Positions 8,656 through 17,562 are shown, counted from the first letter of the stretch. The stretch is DNA of 64,000 bases from Ruegeria marina (GCF_900101475.1 NZ_FMZV01000008.1:124001-188000); one strand, 5' to 3'. Program-made: numbers and translations. The notes: generated by a model from the sequence alone, not told the origin.

Positions 8656-9177
8656 ATGCAGGTCGAAGAACAGAAGGGGGCGGACAACGCCCCTTTTTTC
8701 CCCGATCGTATCGTCAGCGGTATCATCTGGATCTGCGGGGCGCTCAGCACGCTTCTGATCCTTTGGATCTTCGTGCAGATCTGTGTCGCGGTCACGTTCC
8801 GGTATGTCATCGACCGTCCCCTGCAATGGAGTGACGAGATGATTGGTTATCTTCTCGTCGCTGCAGTCATGATGGGCGCGGCCGAGGCGCTGCGGCGCAA
8901 CGACCATATCGCGATTGACCTTCTGACAAACCGCCTGCCACCGCGTCTGCAGCGCGCTCAGGCGGTCTTTGCGCAGTGCTGCGTTATCGCATTCGCTGTA
9001 GTCGTTGGCGTGTCGATCTGGGATGCGATCAGTTTCGCACATGCTTTCGGATCGTATTCGGTGGGTTATATCGAGATCCAGACCTGGATCCCCCAGGTTC
9101 CCGTGCTGATCGGATCGGTACTTCTTGCCCTGATGGCCGCTTTAAGGCTTTCGCAGACGATAAGGGGGCGAGCATGA
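8656..9177 (+). CDS. dctQ: TRAP transporter small permease, DctQ family
   Basis: 173-residue small membrane subunit with four transmembrane segments, matching the DctQ size. The conserved middle block FRYVIDRPLQWSDEMIGYLL is diagnostic. The ATG at 8656 leaves a 20-residue hydrophilic N terminus before the first helix (IVSGIIWICGALSTLLI). The codons for residues 7-15 contain the terminator-like hairpin. It overlaps dctM by 4 bases. Confidence 0.9.
   Translation: MQVEEQKGADNAPFFPDRIVSGIIWICGALSTLLILWIFVQICVAVTFRYVIDRPLQWSDEMIGYLLVAAVMMGAAEALRRNDHIAIDLLTNRLPPRLQRAQAVFAQCCVIAFAVVVGVSIWDAISFAHAFGSYSVGYIEIQTWIPQVPVLIGSVLLALMAALRLSQTIRGRA
8674..8699 (+). terminator. Attenuator-like hairpin with T6 tract inside dctQ start
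   Basis: GGGGCG (8677-8682) and CGCCCC (8688-8693) form a stem around GACAA, extendable by A-T and G-T pairs, and are followed at once by six Ts (8694-8699). This has the full form of a Rho-independent terminator, but it sits 18 bases after the dctQ start codon. It would let transcripts end after dctP while a fraction reads on into the permease genes. Confidence 0.75.
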
Positions 9178-10460
9178 CCCTTGTCGTGGTCTTCGCGGGC
9201 CTGATCCTTCTGCTGCTCACGGGTATACCCATTTTCGCGGCGCTCGGCCTAACCGCCAGTGCGATCATGCTGATCGTCGAGGGTGACATCGATGGTTTGG
9301 GAAAATCCGTCTACAGCCATCTCGACAAGCCTGTTCTCGCGACGATCCCGCTCTTCGTCTTCATGGCGCAGGTGATGATCCGGGCGCGGGTGATCGATGA
9401 GCTTTATGATTTTGCGTACAAGCTGATCGGCCACGTCAAGGGCGGCCTCGGCGCGGCCACCGTGCTGGCATGCACGATCTTTGCCGCCATTTCGGGCTCT
9501 TCCGTGGCTACAGCGCTGTCGATCGGGTCGAGCGCGATCCCCCAGATGAAGCGGTTCGGCTACCCCGAGCGCGACGCTTTGGGCGTGGTAGCAGCCGGTG
9601 GAACGCTGGGTATCCTCATCCCGCCCTCGGGGCCGATGATCCTCTACGCCATTGTCTCGGAGGCGTCGATCGGCGCCCTGTTTCTTGCGGGGATCATACC
9701 AGGACTTCTTCTTGCGCTCGCCTTCTCGATCTTCTGTATCCTTCAGGCCAGGTCACGCCCTGAGATCGCCGCGCCTCAACGCGCGGACCGCCGCGAGTTA
9801 GCTCAGGCCTTCCGGCGCTCGATCTGGGCTTTGCTGGCTCCGCCTGTGGTCATGGGCGGTATCTATTTCGGAATATTCACGGCGACTGAGGCTGCAGCCG
9901 CCGGGTCCCTCTACGCACTTGTGGTGGCGGTCTTGGTCTATCGAAACTTCGGTCTGCGGGATCTGTGGAACTGCGCCTATAGCGCGATGCGGACATCCAT
10001 GATGGTCTTCATGATCATTGCCGGCGCTGCAATGTTCGGCCACGCCATAACTCTGATCCGCCTGCCTGCAGGAGTGACGGAGGCGGTGGCTGGAATGGGG
10101 CTCGGACCGCTGGGATTCATCCTGGTCGTGATGGCCTTGATCTTTGTGCTGGGGATGTTCCTCGAATCTATCGCCATCATCCTCATCACCACTCCAATCC
10201 TCCTGCCGACCATGATGGCACTGGGCGTCGATCCGATCTGGTATGGCATCCTGTTGATGATCAACCTCGAACTGGCAATGATCACGCCTCCCGTCGGGAT
10301 GAACCTTTTTGTGATCAAGGGCATAACGGACGCGCCACTCTCGACGGTTGTCCGTGGCGCGAGTCCCTTCGTTTTGCTGATGCTCGGAGGTATCGCAGTG
10401 TTGATTGCCGTTCCGGACCTGGCAACGTGGTTGCCTACGGTGGCGGGCTTTGGCAGGTAG
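9174..10460 (+). CDS. dctM: TRAP transporter large permease, DctM family
   Basis: 428-residue, about 12-helix large permease that carries the Na+-coupled substrate path. Start at 9174 (ATGA overlap with dctQ) gives the typical MTLVVVFAGLILLLLTGIPIFAA onset (visible as TGIPIFAALG); the longer frame upstream reads through dctQ. The motifs SGSSVATALSIGSSAIPQM and GILIPPSGPMILYAI are characteristic. It closes the LysR-linked catabolic unit. Confidence 0.92.
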   Translation: MTLVVVFAGLILLLLTGIPIFAALGLTASAIMLIVEGDIDGLGKSVYSHLDKPVLATIPLFVFMAQVMIRARVIDELYDFAYKLIGHVKGGLGAATVLACTIFAAISGSSVATALSIGSSAIPQMKRFGYPERDALGVVAAGGTLGILIPPSGPMILYAIVSEASIGALFLAGIIPGLLLALAFSIFCILQARSRPEIAAPQRADRRELAQAFRRSIWALLAPPVVMGGIYFGIFTATEAAAAGSLYALVVAVLVYRNFGLRDLWNCAYSAMRTSMMVFMIIAGAAMFGHAITLIRLPAGVTEAVAGMGLGPLGFILVVMALIFVLGMFLESIAIILITTPILLPTMMALGVDPIWYGILLMINLELAMITPPVGMNLFVIKGITDAPLSTVVRGASPFVLLMLGGIAVLIAVPDLATWLPTVAGFGR

Positions 10461-10530
10461 CCGTGGCGCAATCAGCCAACCGTGGCAAGCAGGCGGGGTC
10501 ACCCATGCCAGCAGCCTGCCACCACCTCTC

Positions 10531-10548
10531 GATCCGTTGATACGGATC
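10531..10548. repeat. Perfect inverted repeat between dctM and cyclase gene
   Basis: GATCCGT (10531-10537) and ACGGATC (10542-10548) flank TGAT. It lies in the 228-base gap between dctM and the cyclase, about 140 bases before the cyclase start. No T tract follows, so an operator or a weak terminator are both possible. Confidence 0.4.
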
Positions 10549-10688
10549 CCGCTCCGGGAGAAGGTCGCGCGCTGAGGGCTTCGGTCCTTGATGATGCGGT
10601 GATGCCTGACGGCGTAGTTTGCAAGCCATGTGTCGACGAGTACTGTCTACTCCAAGTCCGGTTGCTCCGGGAAAGGAGGGCGAAAACC

Positions 10689-12893
10689 TTGGAACGCAGG
10701 CTTGCCGCCATACTCGCAGCAGATGTGGTCGGATTCAGCCGTATGATGGCCGAAGACGAGGCCGGTACGTTCAAACGTTTGACCGAAATGCGACAGGATC
10801 TGGTGGCCAGGATCATCGCCGACAAGAACGGCCGGATTGTCAAGCTGATGGGCGACGGGTTGCTTTTGGAGTTTCCCAGCGTCGTCGATGCGGTCGAAGC
10901 CGCAATCGAAATTCAGTCAGCGGTGTCGCGCCGAAATGCGGGCGCTGGTCCGGCCAACCGGATCGAGTTGCGGATCGGCGTGAACATGGGTGATCTGATC
11001 ATCGACGGCGATGACATCTATGGCGAAGGAGTGAATATCGCCGCACGCCTCGAACCCTTGGCCAGACCTGGCGGCATCTGTATTTCGCGTGAAGTCTACG
11101 AATACACACGCGGCAAGGTCAGCAAGGCTTTTGAGCCGGCCGGCGTTCATCGGGTCAAGAACATTCCCGAGCCGATCGCGGTCTATCAGGTTGCCGATCA
11201 AGCGGCGGAAAATCCAAGCCGGAAGCGATCTTACCAACCGGTTCGAAACGTGGTGGCTCTCGTCGTTGCGATCGTCTTTAGTATGGCAGGTTTTTTCTAC
11301 TGGTCGGACAAGTCCGGGTTCTCTTTCGGAAACCTTCTGGCATGGCTGGAACCCGGCAACAGCGACCAACCGTCGCTTGTCGTGTTGCCTTTCGAAAATC
11401 ACGGGCTTTCTGCAGATGAAAGCTATCTGGCCGACGGGTTGACCGACGACCTCATCACCGACTTTTCCAAGCTATCCGGGCTGATGGTCATCGGCAGTAA
11501 CACGGCCTTCTCTTACAAAGGCGGCGATGCCGACAGCCGAGAGGTAGGGCGGGAACTGGGCGTGCGCCACGTGTTGGAGGGCAGCATGCGTCGAACGGGC
11601 GGGCGGATACGCGTCAATGTACGCTTGATCGAGACCGACAGCGGCAAAACTCTGTGGGCCGACCGCTACGACCGCGACGCGTCCGAAATGTTCGCCATCG
11701 AAGACGAAATAGTTCATCAGGCGCTCAGCCATCTGAAAGTTGAAATCACGGCTTCGGAAAAACGGCAGGTCGGCAAGCTGCCAACTACCAATCTTGAAGC
11801 CTATGATTACTTTCTGAGGGCCGAAGAGGCCGCGCGGAGCGGGTTCCGGCCCGACCTGCGAGAAGCGCTGCGCCTCTATGCCAGGGCCACCGCGCTGGAT
11901 CCTGGTTTCGCACGGGCCTATTCGTCGCGCGCCCGCACCGAGGCGCTGATCATGCGCCGCAATTACGATGACATTCTGGCCTATCCCGTGGCGCGCAAGC
12001 AGGCGTATGAACATGCCGGCCGGGCCCTGACAATTGATCCCGAAGCGGCCTCGCCTTTTGCCGTGCTGAGCGAACTGCAAACCGTAGACCGCCATTTCGA
12101 AGAAGCGCTGCGATCGGCGCAACGCGCGGTCGAGACGGCGCCTGGCGAGGCGGCAGCGCACCTGGCGCTCAGCTTCGTGAACACATTTGCGGGGCGTCAC
12201 CAGGACGCCATCGCGCAGTTCGAACTGGCGCGCAGGCTCAATCCACTTTTGCCTGCATATTCACGGCAGGTTGCCAGCCTGTCCTATATTCTGAATGGAC
12301 AGCCCGAAAGCGCGGTCGAAATCCTGGAAGAAATCCGGGAAAGTTCTCAGGGTGTTGAGGACTACCTGAACATCCTTGCCACCGCTTACTCGGAAGCCGG
12401 ACAATCCGACCGAGCACAGGTAATCTTCGAGGACACGCTTCGTTTTGCCCCTCATACCTCGGCAGAATTGTACCGGATATTGTTTGACCATTTCCGTAAA
12501 CCTGCGGATCTGGATCGCATTATCGACGCAATGCTGCGGGCCGGTCTGCAAAAGTGGCCCTTCGGCTTCCGGTCGGGCTCGGACGAGCCACTTTCCGGCA
12601 AGGAGATCTCGAATTTGCTGACCGGGGTGGTATGGCGGGGCACTTTCGAAGGCCGCGGACCCGGATTGCTGCAAATCTCGCAAAGTGGCACGATGGCGTT
12701 GCGATTTCCGAGCATGTTTGCGACCGGAACCGCGCAAGTGCGGGGCGACCAACTGTGCCTGCGGCAACCGGGCCTGGCGCTTGGGCGCGAGGTATGCGGT
12801 CCGGTGTACAAGACGGACCCACCGATGCCAGACGCTTTGCTCTACACCTATGTCAACGCGCATTTCGTGTTTCACTTCATGCCGGACGGATGA
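10689..12893 (+). CDS. Class III adenylate cyclase with TolB-like and TPR domains
   Basis: 734-residue signalling protein. Residues 5-175 are a class III cyclase: metal aspartates in ILAADVVGFSR and KLMGDGLLLEF, and the NIAARLE transition-state motif. A transmembrane segment (VVALVVAIVFSMAGFFYW, about residue 188) leads to a TolB/FlgO-like domain (LVVLPFENHG, LVRHVLEGSMRR-type block) and then TPR-like helices. A TTG start at 10689 is chosen: GGAGGG (10675-10680) is 8 bases upstream and the family starts with ERRLAAILAADV. Such proteins are common in rhizobia and roseobacters; the sensed signal is unknown. Lysine before the IMGD-type motif favours ATP as substrate. Confidence 0.88.
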   Translation: MERRLAAILAADVVGFSRMMAEDEAGTFKRLTEMRQDLVARIIADKNGRIVKLMGDGLLLEFPSVVDAVEAAIEIQSAVSRRNAGAGPANRIELRIGVNMGDLIIDGDDIYGEGVNIAARLEPLARPGGICISREVYEYTRGKVSKAFEPAGVHRVKNIPEPIAVYQVADQAAENPSRKRSYQPVRNVVALVVAIVFSMAGFFYWSDKSGFSFGNLLAWLEPGNSDQPSLVVLPFENHGLSADESYLADGLTDDLITDFSKLSGLMVIGSNTAFSYKGGDADSREVGRELGVRHVLEGSMRRTGGRIRVNVRLIETDSGKTLWADRYDRDASEMFAIEDEIVHQALSHLKVEITASEKRQVGKLPTTNLEAYDYFLRAEEAARSGFRPDLREALRLYARATALDPGFARAYSSRARTEALIMRRNYDDILAYPVARKQAYEHAGRALTIDPEAASPFAVLSELQTVDRHFEEALRSAQRAVETAPGEAAAHLALSFVNTFAGRHQDAIAQFELARRLNPLLPAYSRQVASLSYILNGQPESAVEILEEIRESSQGVEDYLNILATAYSEAGQSDRAQVIFEDTLRFAPHTSAELYRILFDHFRKPADLDRIIDAMLRAGLQKWPFGFRSGSDEPLSGKEISNLLTGVVWRGTFEGRGPGLLQISQSGTMALRFPSMFATGTAQVRGDQLCLRQPGLALGREVCGPVYKTDPPMPDALLYTYVNAHFVFHFMPDG

Positions 12894-12899
12894 CGGTGG

Positions 12900-13379
12900 T
12901 CAGTTGGAATAGTCTTTCTCGGCCAGCGGCTTGACATCGTTCCAGTTTGCGTCCGCCTTGGCCAGCACGGCGGCACTATCCGGACCATCCAGCATCTCCG
13001 CACCGCTGGGATCGGAAATGAAATACAGCTTTCCGTCGATGATCCGCCAGGAATTCTCGGGGTCTATGTTTTCCGACGCCAGCGCACCAAGCCCGACACC
13101 CAGCGTGCAATAGCCGCCGTACTGCGGGGCATAACTGACTGGGTCGGCCTTGAATAGGTCTCGGTTCTCCGCGCTGTGAAAGTGCCACGGAGTATCCAGC
13201 CATTCGAAGGAAAACTCACTAGAGCCTTTTATGGCCCTGTTTTCCTTGAAATAGGCGACGGTATCGTAGCCCTTGATTGCCACGTCACCGAAGGGCCCCG
13301 TGTTGACCGGGTCATCGGCCAAAGCTGCACTTGCGATGATCGCCAGAAAGAGACCGGCACTCAGAGATCGGCTATGCAT
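12900..13379 (-). CDS. YHS-domain periplasmic protein
   Basis: 159 residues with a Sec signal peptide (SLSAGLFLAIIASAALA) and a YHS-type core (VAIKGYDTVAYFKENRAIKG, later YGGYCTLGVGLG). YHS proteins of this kind are thought to bind metals. The ATG at 13379 follows AGGGAGG; an upstream in-frame start lies inside the neighbouring gap. It is 14 bases behind the ankyrin gene and most likely co-transcribed with it. Confidence 0.85.
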   Translation of the reverse strand: MHSRSLSAGLFLAIIASAALADDPVNTGPFGDVAIKGYDTVAYFKENRAIKGSSEFSFEWLDTPWHFHSAENRDLFKADPVSYAPQYGGYCTLGVGLGALASENIDPENSWRIIDGKLYFISDPSGAEMLDGPDSAAVLAKADANWNDVKPLAEKDYSN

Positions 13380-13393
13380 TCTTTTGGCCTCCC

Positions 13394-13987
13394 TTATTGC
13401 CCTGCCGCGACGCACAGGTCATGAAACTGCGGGTCGAATGCGCCCGGATCGGGGCATTTTGCACCGTACTGCTTGAGCAGGCCGACTATGTCGTAGTGGT
13501 AGCGAAACATCGCGCGAACAAGAACGGTGAAGCCACTGTTATCCACATTCGCAACGTCCGCCCCCCGCTCGAGCAAGAGCTTGACTACATCCAAGTGGTT
13601 TTCGTCCGCGGCCATGTAAATTGGCGTTTTTCCGGCCCTGTTATTGTTGGCGTCGATATCCGCGCCACTCTCCAGAAGCAGGTGCGCAACCTCCGCATGC
13701 CCGCCGTAGGCGGCCGCATGGAGGGGCATGAAACCGCTGCGATTGCGGGCCATCACGTCGGCCCCTGCCTCAAGTAACACGCTTACCGTTTCGGCGCTCC
13801 CAGCCAGAGAGGCCGCGATCAGCGGGGTTTCGGCGTTCAAGGTCCGTTCATCGACAATGATGCCGCTTGCAATAAGGACCCGGACCTCCTCCGCATCTCC
13901 TCGGCTTGCCGCTTCGTACAGCGGACCCGCAAATGTGGTCCCGGCCAGCCAGAGAAATGCTGCAACTGAGGCGAAAAGCCTGAGCAT
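13394..13987 (-). CDS. Secreted ankyrin-repeat protein
   Basis: 197 residues with a signal peptide (LFASVAAFLWLAGTTFA) followed by about five ankyrin repeats (e.g. ETPLIAASLAGSAETVSVLL, GFMPLHAAAYGGHAEVAHLL, TPIYMAADENHLDVVKLLL). The start at 13987 is set by AGGAGGGAGG upstream and by the signal peptide; the frame extends further upstream without support. Ankyrin repeats bind proteins; a periplasmic role with the YHS protein next door (14 bases) is inferred, as in catalase-linked AnkB pairs. Confidence 0.87.
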   Translation of the reverse strand: MLRLFASVAAFLWLAGTTFAGPLYEAASRGDAEEVRVLIASGIIVDERTLNAETPLIAASLAGSAETVSVLLEAGADVMARNRSGFMPLHAAAYGGHAEVAHLLLESGADIDANNNRAGKTPIYMAADENHLDVVKLLLERGADVANVDNSGFTVLVRAMFRYHYDIVGLLKQYGAKCPDPGAFDPQFHDLCVAAGQ

Positions 13988-14057
13988 GGATCGCCCTCCC
14001 TCCTGAACCGTACAACGGCTGATGACAGCCGGCAACACATGGATCAAACGCGACGCG

Positions 14058-14237
14058 GATCTGAGTGACGGTAAGCGGGCCGTCGATCCGGAAGGCAAAG
14101 TCCAGGAGAGCTTCGTGACGAAGAAACAAGACAAGAAGGCCGCGCTGATATTCCTAAGAAAAGCAATGTTTATGCAGGAGCGTCCCGAAGTGGTCGTTAC
14201 CGACAGGCTTCGGTCTTACCGGCCGCCCCGAGGGAAG
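14058..14237 (+). pseudogene. IS6-family transposase core fragment
   Basis: An in-frame remnant reads AVDPEGKVQESFVTKKQDKK, then AALIFLRKAM and PEVVVTDRLRSYR. This is the central DDE catalytic stretch of IS6/IS26-type transposases (the VTD aspartate is present). N- and C-terminal parts are missing. It lies in the gap between the ankyrin gene and the tct regulatory operon. Confidence 0.85.
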
Positions 14238-14314
14238 TCGGCGCTGGGCATCGCCAGTCAAGCGCCTGCCGGTGAAACACAAGGCGGATTGTAAAGGCGA
14301 CGACCTGCGGAGTC

Positions 14315-15352
14315 CTAAGGGGACACGTTCCGCTGAAATGTGTCGTTCCAGAAGTCCAGCAGGAGGTTTCGTCGATTGGCGTCACGCGCAACGAGAAGGG
14401 TGGGAGATAGCGGAATGAACCGGAGTGCGCTGCCGGATAGCCCGGTTTCCCCGACCTCGAATTCGAAGAAAAGGCCCGCGCGGGAGAGCAGGGTCCTGGC
14501 CTCGGGCGTTAGGAGGAACTCGAGCAAGCGGATCGCTTCGGCCTTTGCCGCCGCACCGCGCGGGATCATGTAGGCGCGTGACAGCAACAGCGTGTAATCT
14601 TCGGGCATGATCAATCCGACCTCGGCAGAGCCGGAGTTCAGGACGTAGGATCCCAGGACGTTGTAGGCGATGACATAGCGGCCTTCGGCAACGCCGGCGA
14701 TGATCTCCGCCGAACAACAGGTGGCAACGGCATCGACGCGAGAGAAACCTTCAAGCAATGCACCGAATGTTGTGGCTTCCAGGCTGTCGCTATGGGCGAA
14801 AAGGTAGCCCAGTCCCGACTCCGCTATGTCGTAGGTCGCGATCCGGTTGCGGAAGAAACGGGGTCGGGTTCGCATCGCGTCGAGTAGCGCGAACCGGCTG
14901 CGCGGTATGTCGTCTCCTTGCAGGAGGGTCCTGTTGTAGGCGATAACCGCTGGTTCGATCGTGATGCCCCACAACTCGTCGCGCCAGCGGCGAATGGCGG
15001 GCAGGGCCAGTGTCGCAGTCGAGCGATGCGGGTGCGCGCACGCGGCGTTTACCAGCCAAACCATCTGCTGCACCGCCGATGAGAGGATCGCATCGGCCTG
15101 CGTTCCGCTACCGCGGCAGTCGTCGCGGCTGCGTTCGAACAGGGTATTGGAGCCCCATTGTTCATAGGTGATGGCGAGATCGGGGTTCAGATCTGCGAAA
15201 CGTTCGATCACGGGGCGGAGAATGCCAATGTCCGTCGTCGAACGTAGCAGGACCTGTGTCGCGCCTGCGCCGATCCGTGTGACTGCCTCCTGCGCCGGTG
15301 CGCGGTCCGGGGTGGACATCGCCACCAGAAAGGCCAACAGATACCGGATCAT
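14315..15352 (-). CDS. Periplasmic substrate-binding protein of the tctDE operon
   Basis: 345 residues with a signal peptide (MIRYLLAFLVAMSTPDRAPAQ) and a type II periplasmic-binding-protein architecture resembling ABC iron/phosphonate-type receptors (SSAVQQMVWLVNAA, WGITIEPAVIAYNRTLL, YVIAYNVLGSYVLN). No ABC permease is nearby. Its start overlaps the tctE stop (ATGA), making it the third gene of the two-component operon, so it most likely presents a ligand to the TctE sensor in the periplasm. That role is inferred from position. Confidence 0.85.
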   Translation of the reverse strand: MIRYLLAFLVAMSTPDRAPAQEAVTRIGAGATQVLLRSTTDIGILRPVIERFADLNPDLAITYEQWGSNTLFERSRDDCRGSGTQADAILSSAVQQMVWLVNAACAHPHRSTATLALPAIRRWRDELWGITIEPAVIAYNRTLLQGDDIPRSRFALLDAMRTRPRFFRNRIATYDIAESGLGYLFAHSDSLEATTFGALLEGFSRVDAVATCCSAEIIAGVAEGRYVIAYNVLGSYVLNSGSAEVGLIMPEDYTLLLSRAYMIPRGAAAKAEAIRLLEFLLTPEARTLLSRAGLFFEFEVGETGLSGSALRFIPLSPTLLVARDANRRNLLLDFWNDTFQRNVSP

Positions 15353-16740
15353 GAATGCGCCTGGCTGGAGGGAAAGACGAGGGCGGCGCGGAAACCCGTC
15401 TCATCCTGTGTTATGGTCACGCGTCCCGCAAAAGCCGCAGCGACGGAAGAGACGATCGACAGGCCGATCCCCGTACTGTTTTCACGTGAGCCGGTGCTTC
15501 GGTTGAAGCGGTCGCCCAACCGTGCGATGACGTCGTCGGCGGGGCCCGTGCCGCAGTCATGGACCCAGAGGACTGCCTTTCCATTCTCCTGACCTGCTCC
15601 GATGGACACTGGCGGCTTGCCGTATTTCAGCGCGTTGCCAAGCAGGTTCCGGGCGGCCTCCTGCAGAGAGAAGGCATCTGCCAGCACGATTACCGGCTTT
15701 TCCCCAATGACCAGCCGCAACTCTTTATCCGGTGCCAGAGCGAGGCTGTCGTCCCTGTCCATTACCTCCAGAGCAACTTCGCGCAAATCGACCGGGGTTC
15801 GCGCCACGCTGTCTGTCCGGTGTACGACCAGGGCGCGGCTCAGGAGCTGGTCCAGCAGTTTGCCAAGCGAACTCGTCCGCAGGAGCAGCCTGTCGAGCGC
15901 GCGGTGGCGTGCAGCCTCGTCTTTCTCGGCCGTGGCACTTTCGGCGTGGACCTGGATCGCCGCGACCGGCGTTCGCAGTTGATGCGCGGTGTCCGAGATA
16001 AGGTTGCGCATAGCTTCGATCTGGCCGTCGAGCCGCGCCATGAAGCGGTTCATCGCGCTGAGCATGACCTGTAGTTCGCGCGGCAGTTTGTCAGTGGGCA
16101 TGGGCGTCAGATCGTAGGGGTCCCGACCGGTCAGATCGCTGACCAATGCGTCGAGCGGGCGCAGGGCAGAGCGCACCACGAAAGCGGCAATGGCCATCAG
16201 CAGGATGCCTGCCGCGGCCATCGGCAGCAGCGCGTTCAACATCAATTCGGTTGTCATCGCCTGGCGGGCACGCAATGTCTGGCCCACGATGACATCGACG
16301 GCCCCCGAAAAGTCCCTTTCGGTAAAGCGGCGCGTAACCTGAACGAACCGGGCCGGTTCGCCGTCGAGTTCCGCGTCGAAGAAACGGGCTGGCTCGGCGC
16401 TGCGTGGTGGAGGCTCGATGGTTTGACGTGCATCCACGCTGGTGATCGGGTCCCTGCCCGGATCCAATATGGCGTAATATATCCGGTCCTCCGGCGCCTG
16501 CGCGAGCAACTCGAAGGCCGAAACAGGAAGATCGACAAGCGGCTTCCCTTGCTGGATGCGGATCGACTCGGCGATGTCGCTGGCTGCGCCGAAAAGAATG
16601 CGGTCGTAGGATTGCCGCGCCGCTTGCCGTCCGTTCCAGAAGATCGAGACCGCGACAAGGACGCCGCCCAGTACCAGAATGGCAAAAACCGTTCCGAACA
16701 CACGTGCGGTCAGGCTTTGCATCATGGGGGGGTCAGTCAT
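15349..16740 (-). CDS. tctE: Sensor histidine kinase, TctE-like
   Basis: 463-residue inner-membrane kinase. N-terminal helix, a periplasmic domain (about residues 35-160), a second helix (LMLNALLPMAAAGILLMAIAAF), HAMP-like linker, and a HisKA H-box (DTAHQLRTPVAAIQVHAE) followed by N, G1 and G2 boxes (ARNLLGNALKYG, STGIGLSIVSSVAAAF). An ATG at 16740 overlaps the tctD stop by 8 bases. TctE kinases respond to tricarboxylates in well-studied relatives; the true ligand here is unknown. Confidence 0.9.
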   Translation of the reverse strand: MTDPPMMQSLTARVFGTVFAILVLGGVLVAVSIFWNGRQAARQSYDRILFGAASDIAESIRIQQGKPLVDLPVSAFELLAQAPEDRIYYAILDPGRDPITSVDARQTIEPPPRSAEPARFFDAELDGEPARFVQVTRRFTERDFSGAVDVIVGQTLRARQAMTTELMLNALLPMAAAGILLMAIAAFVVRSALRPLDALVSDLTGRDPYDLTPMPTDKLPRELQVMLSAMNRFMARLDGQIEAMRNLISDTAHQLRTPVAAIQVHAESATAEKDEAARHRALDRLLLRTSSLGKLLDQLLSRALVVHRTDSVARTPVDLREVALEVMDRDDSLALAPDKELRLVIGEKPVIVLADAFSLQEAARNLLGNALKYGKPPVSIGAGQENGKAVLWVHDCGTGPADDVIARLGDRFNRSTGSRENSTGIGLSIVSSVAAAFAGRVTITQDETGFRAALVFPSSQAHS

Positions 16741-17404
16741 CAAAGCCGATCCGGTAGCCGATCCCGCGGCTGGTGACGATGCTCACATCGCTGCCGGCGA
16801 ACTTCTTGCGCAGCCGCGCGATATAGAGCTCGATCGCATTCACCCCCACGTCGGCATCCTCGAATCCGTAGAGAGAATCGTATAGCCGTGCCTTCGAAAG
16901 ATATTGCCCGCGGTGGCGGATCAGCATGTCGAGCAAGGCAGCCTCGCGTCGGGTGAGGTCCAGCCGACGCCCATTCAAAACCGCGCTGCGATCCTTTGGA
17001 GCATAGTGCAACATACCCAGAGTGATCTGTTCCTCCTTGCTGTCGGCCTCGCGCCGGACAAGCGCGCGCAACCGGGCTTCGAGTTCGCGCTGGTCAAAGG
17101 GTTTGCCAAGGTAGTCGTCCGCGCCCTGATCCAGCGCCTCGATCCTGTCATCGACCGAGGTCAGAGCCGTCATCATCAGCACGGGTGTCCGGTCCGCGGC
17201 CGCGCGCATGGAGCGCAAGAACGAAAGGCCGGACCCGTCGGGAAGATTGATGTCGAGGATGATCGCGTCGTACCGCTGCACCGCACGGCAGTCGCGCGCA
17301 TCCTCCAGACTGGGCGCCAGGTCGCAGACGATTCCCGCCCGGGCGAGGTGGGCGATCACCCCCTCCGCCAGGTCTTCGGCATCCTCGACCATCAGTACGC
17401 GCAT
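16733..17404 (-). CDS. tctD: OmpR-family response regulator, TctD-like
   Basis: 223-residue response regulator: receiver (MRVLMVEDAEDLAEGV, phospho-acceptor in IILDINLPDGSG, KPFDQREL) and a winged-helix DNA-binding domain (RREAALLDMLIRHRGQYLSK, VNAIELYIARLRKKF). The ATG at 17404 is preferred to an upstream TTG. It is divergent from tctC, and a direct repeat with an 11-base period lies between them, suitable for OmpR-type dimers. Confidence 0.92.
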   Translation of the reverse strand: MRVLMVEDAEDLAEGVIAHLARAGIVCDLAPSLEDARDCRAVQRYDAIILDINLPDGSGLSFLRSMRAAADRTPVLMMTALTSVDDRIEALDQGADDYLGKPFDQRELEARLRALVRREADSKEEQITLGMLHYAPKDRSAVLNGRRLDLTRREAALLDMLIRHRGQYLSKARLYDSLYGFEDADVGVNAIELYIARLRKKFAGSDVSIVTSRGIGYRIGFDD

Positions 17405-17432
17405 AGCTTCCGCCAAAGCCAACCCGTCCGCG

Positions 17433-17450
17433 TGACAGGTTCATGACAGG
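17433..17450. promoter_or_regulatory. Candidate TctD binding site (direct repeat)
   Basis: TGACAGG at 17433-17439 and again at 17444-17450, separated by TTCA. The 11-base period on one DNA face fits the tandem binding of OmpR-family regulators. It lies 29 bases upstream of the tctD start and 113 bases before tctC, in the shared control region. Confidence 0.6.
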
Positions 17451-17562
17451 AACAACGATTACACATCTGCAACCCGCAGGAAAAGGGCTCTTGGGGCCCG
17501 GCCCGCGCGGGGACCCGTATCGGCGCGTGAGAGCGCGCCAAGCGACACCTGAGGAGGAAACC

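Noticed and set aside
7639-9042. 467-codon minus-strand open frame across dctP and dctQ
   Set aside because: Antisense shadow of the TRAP genes with no recognisable domain or ribosome site.
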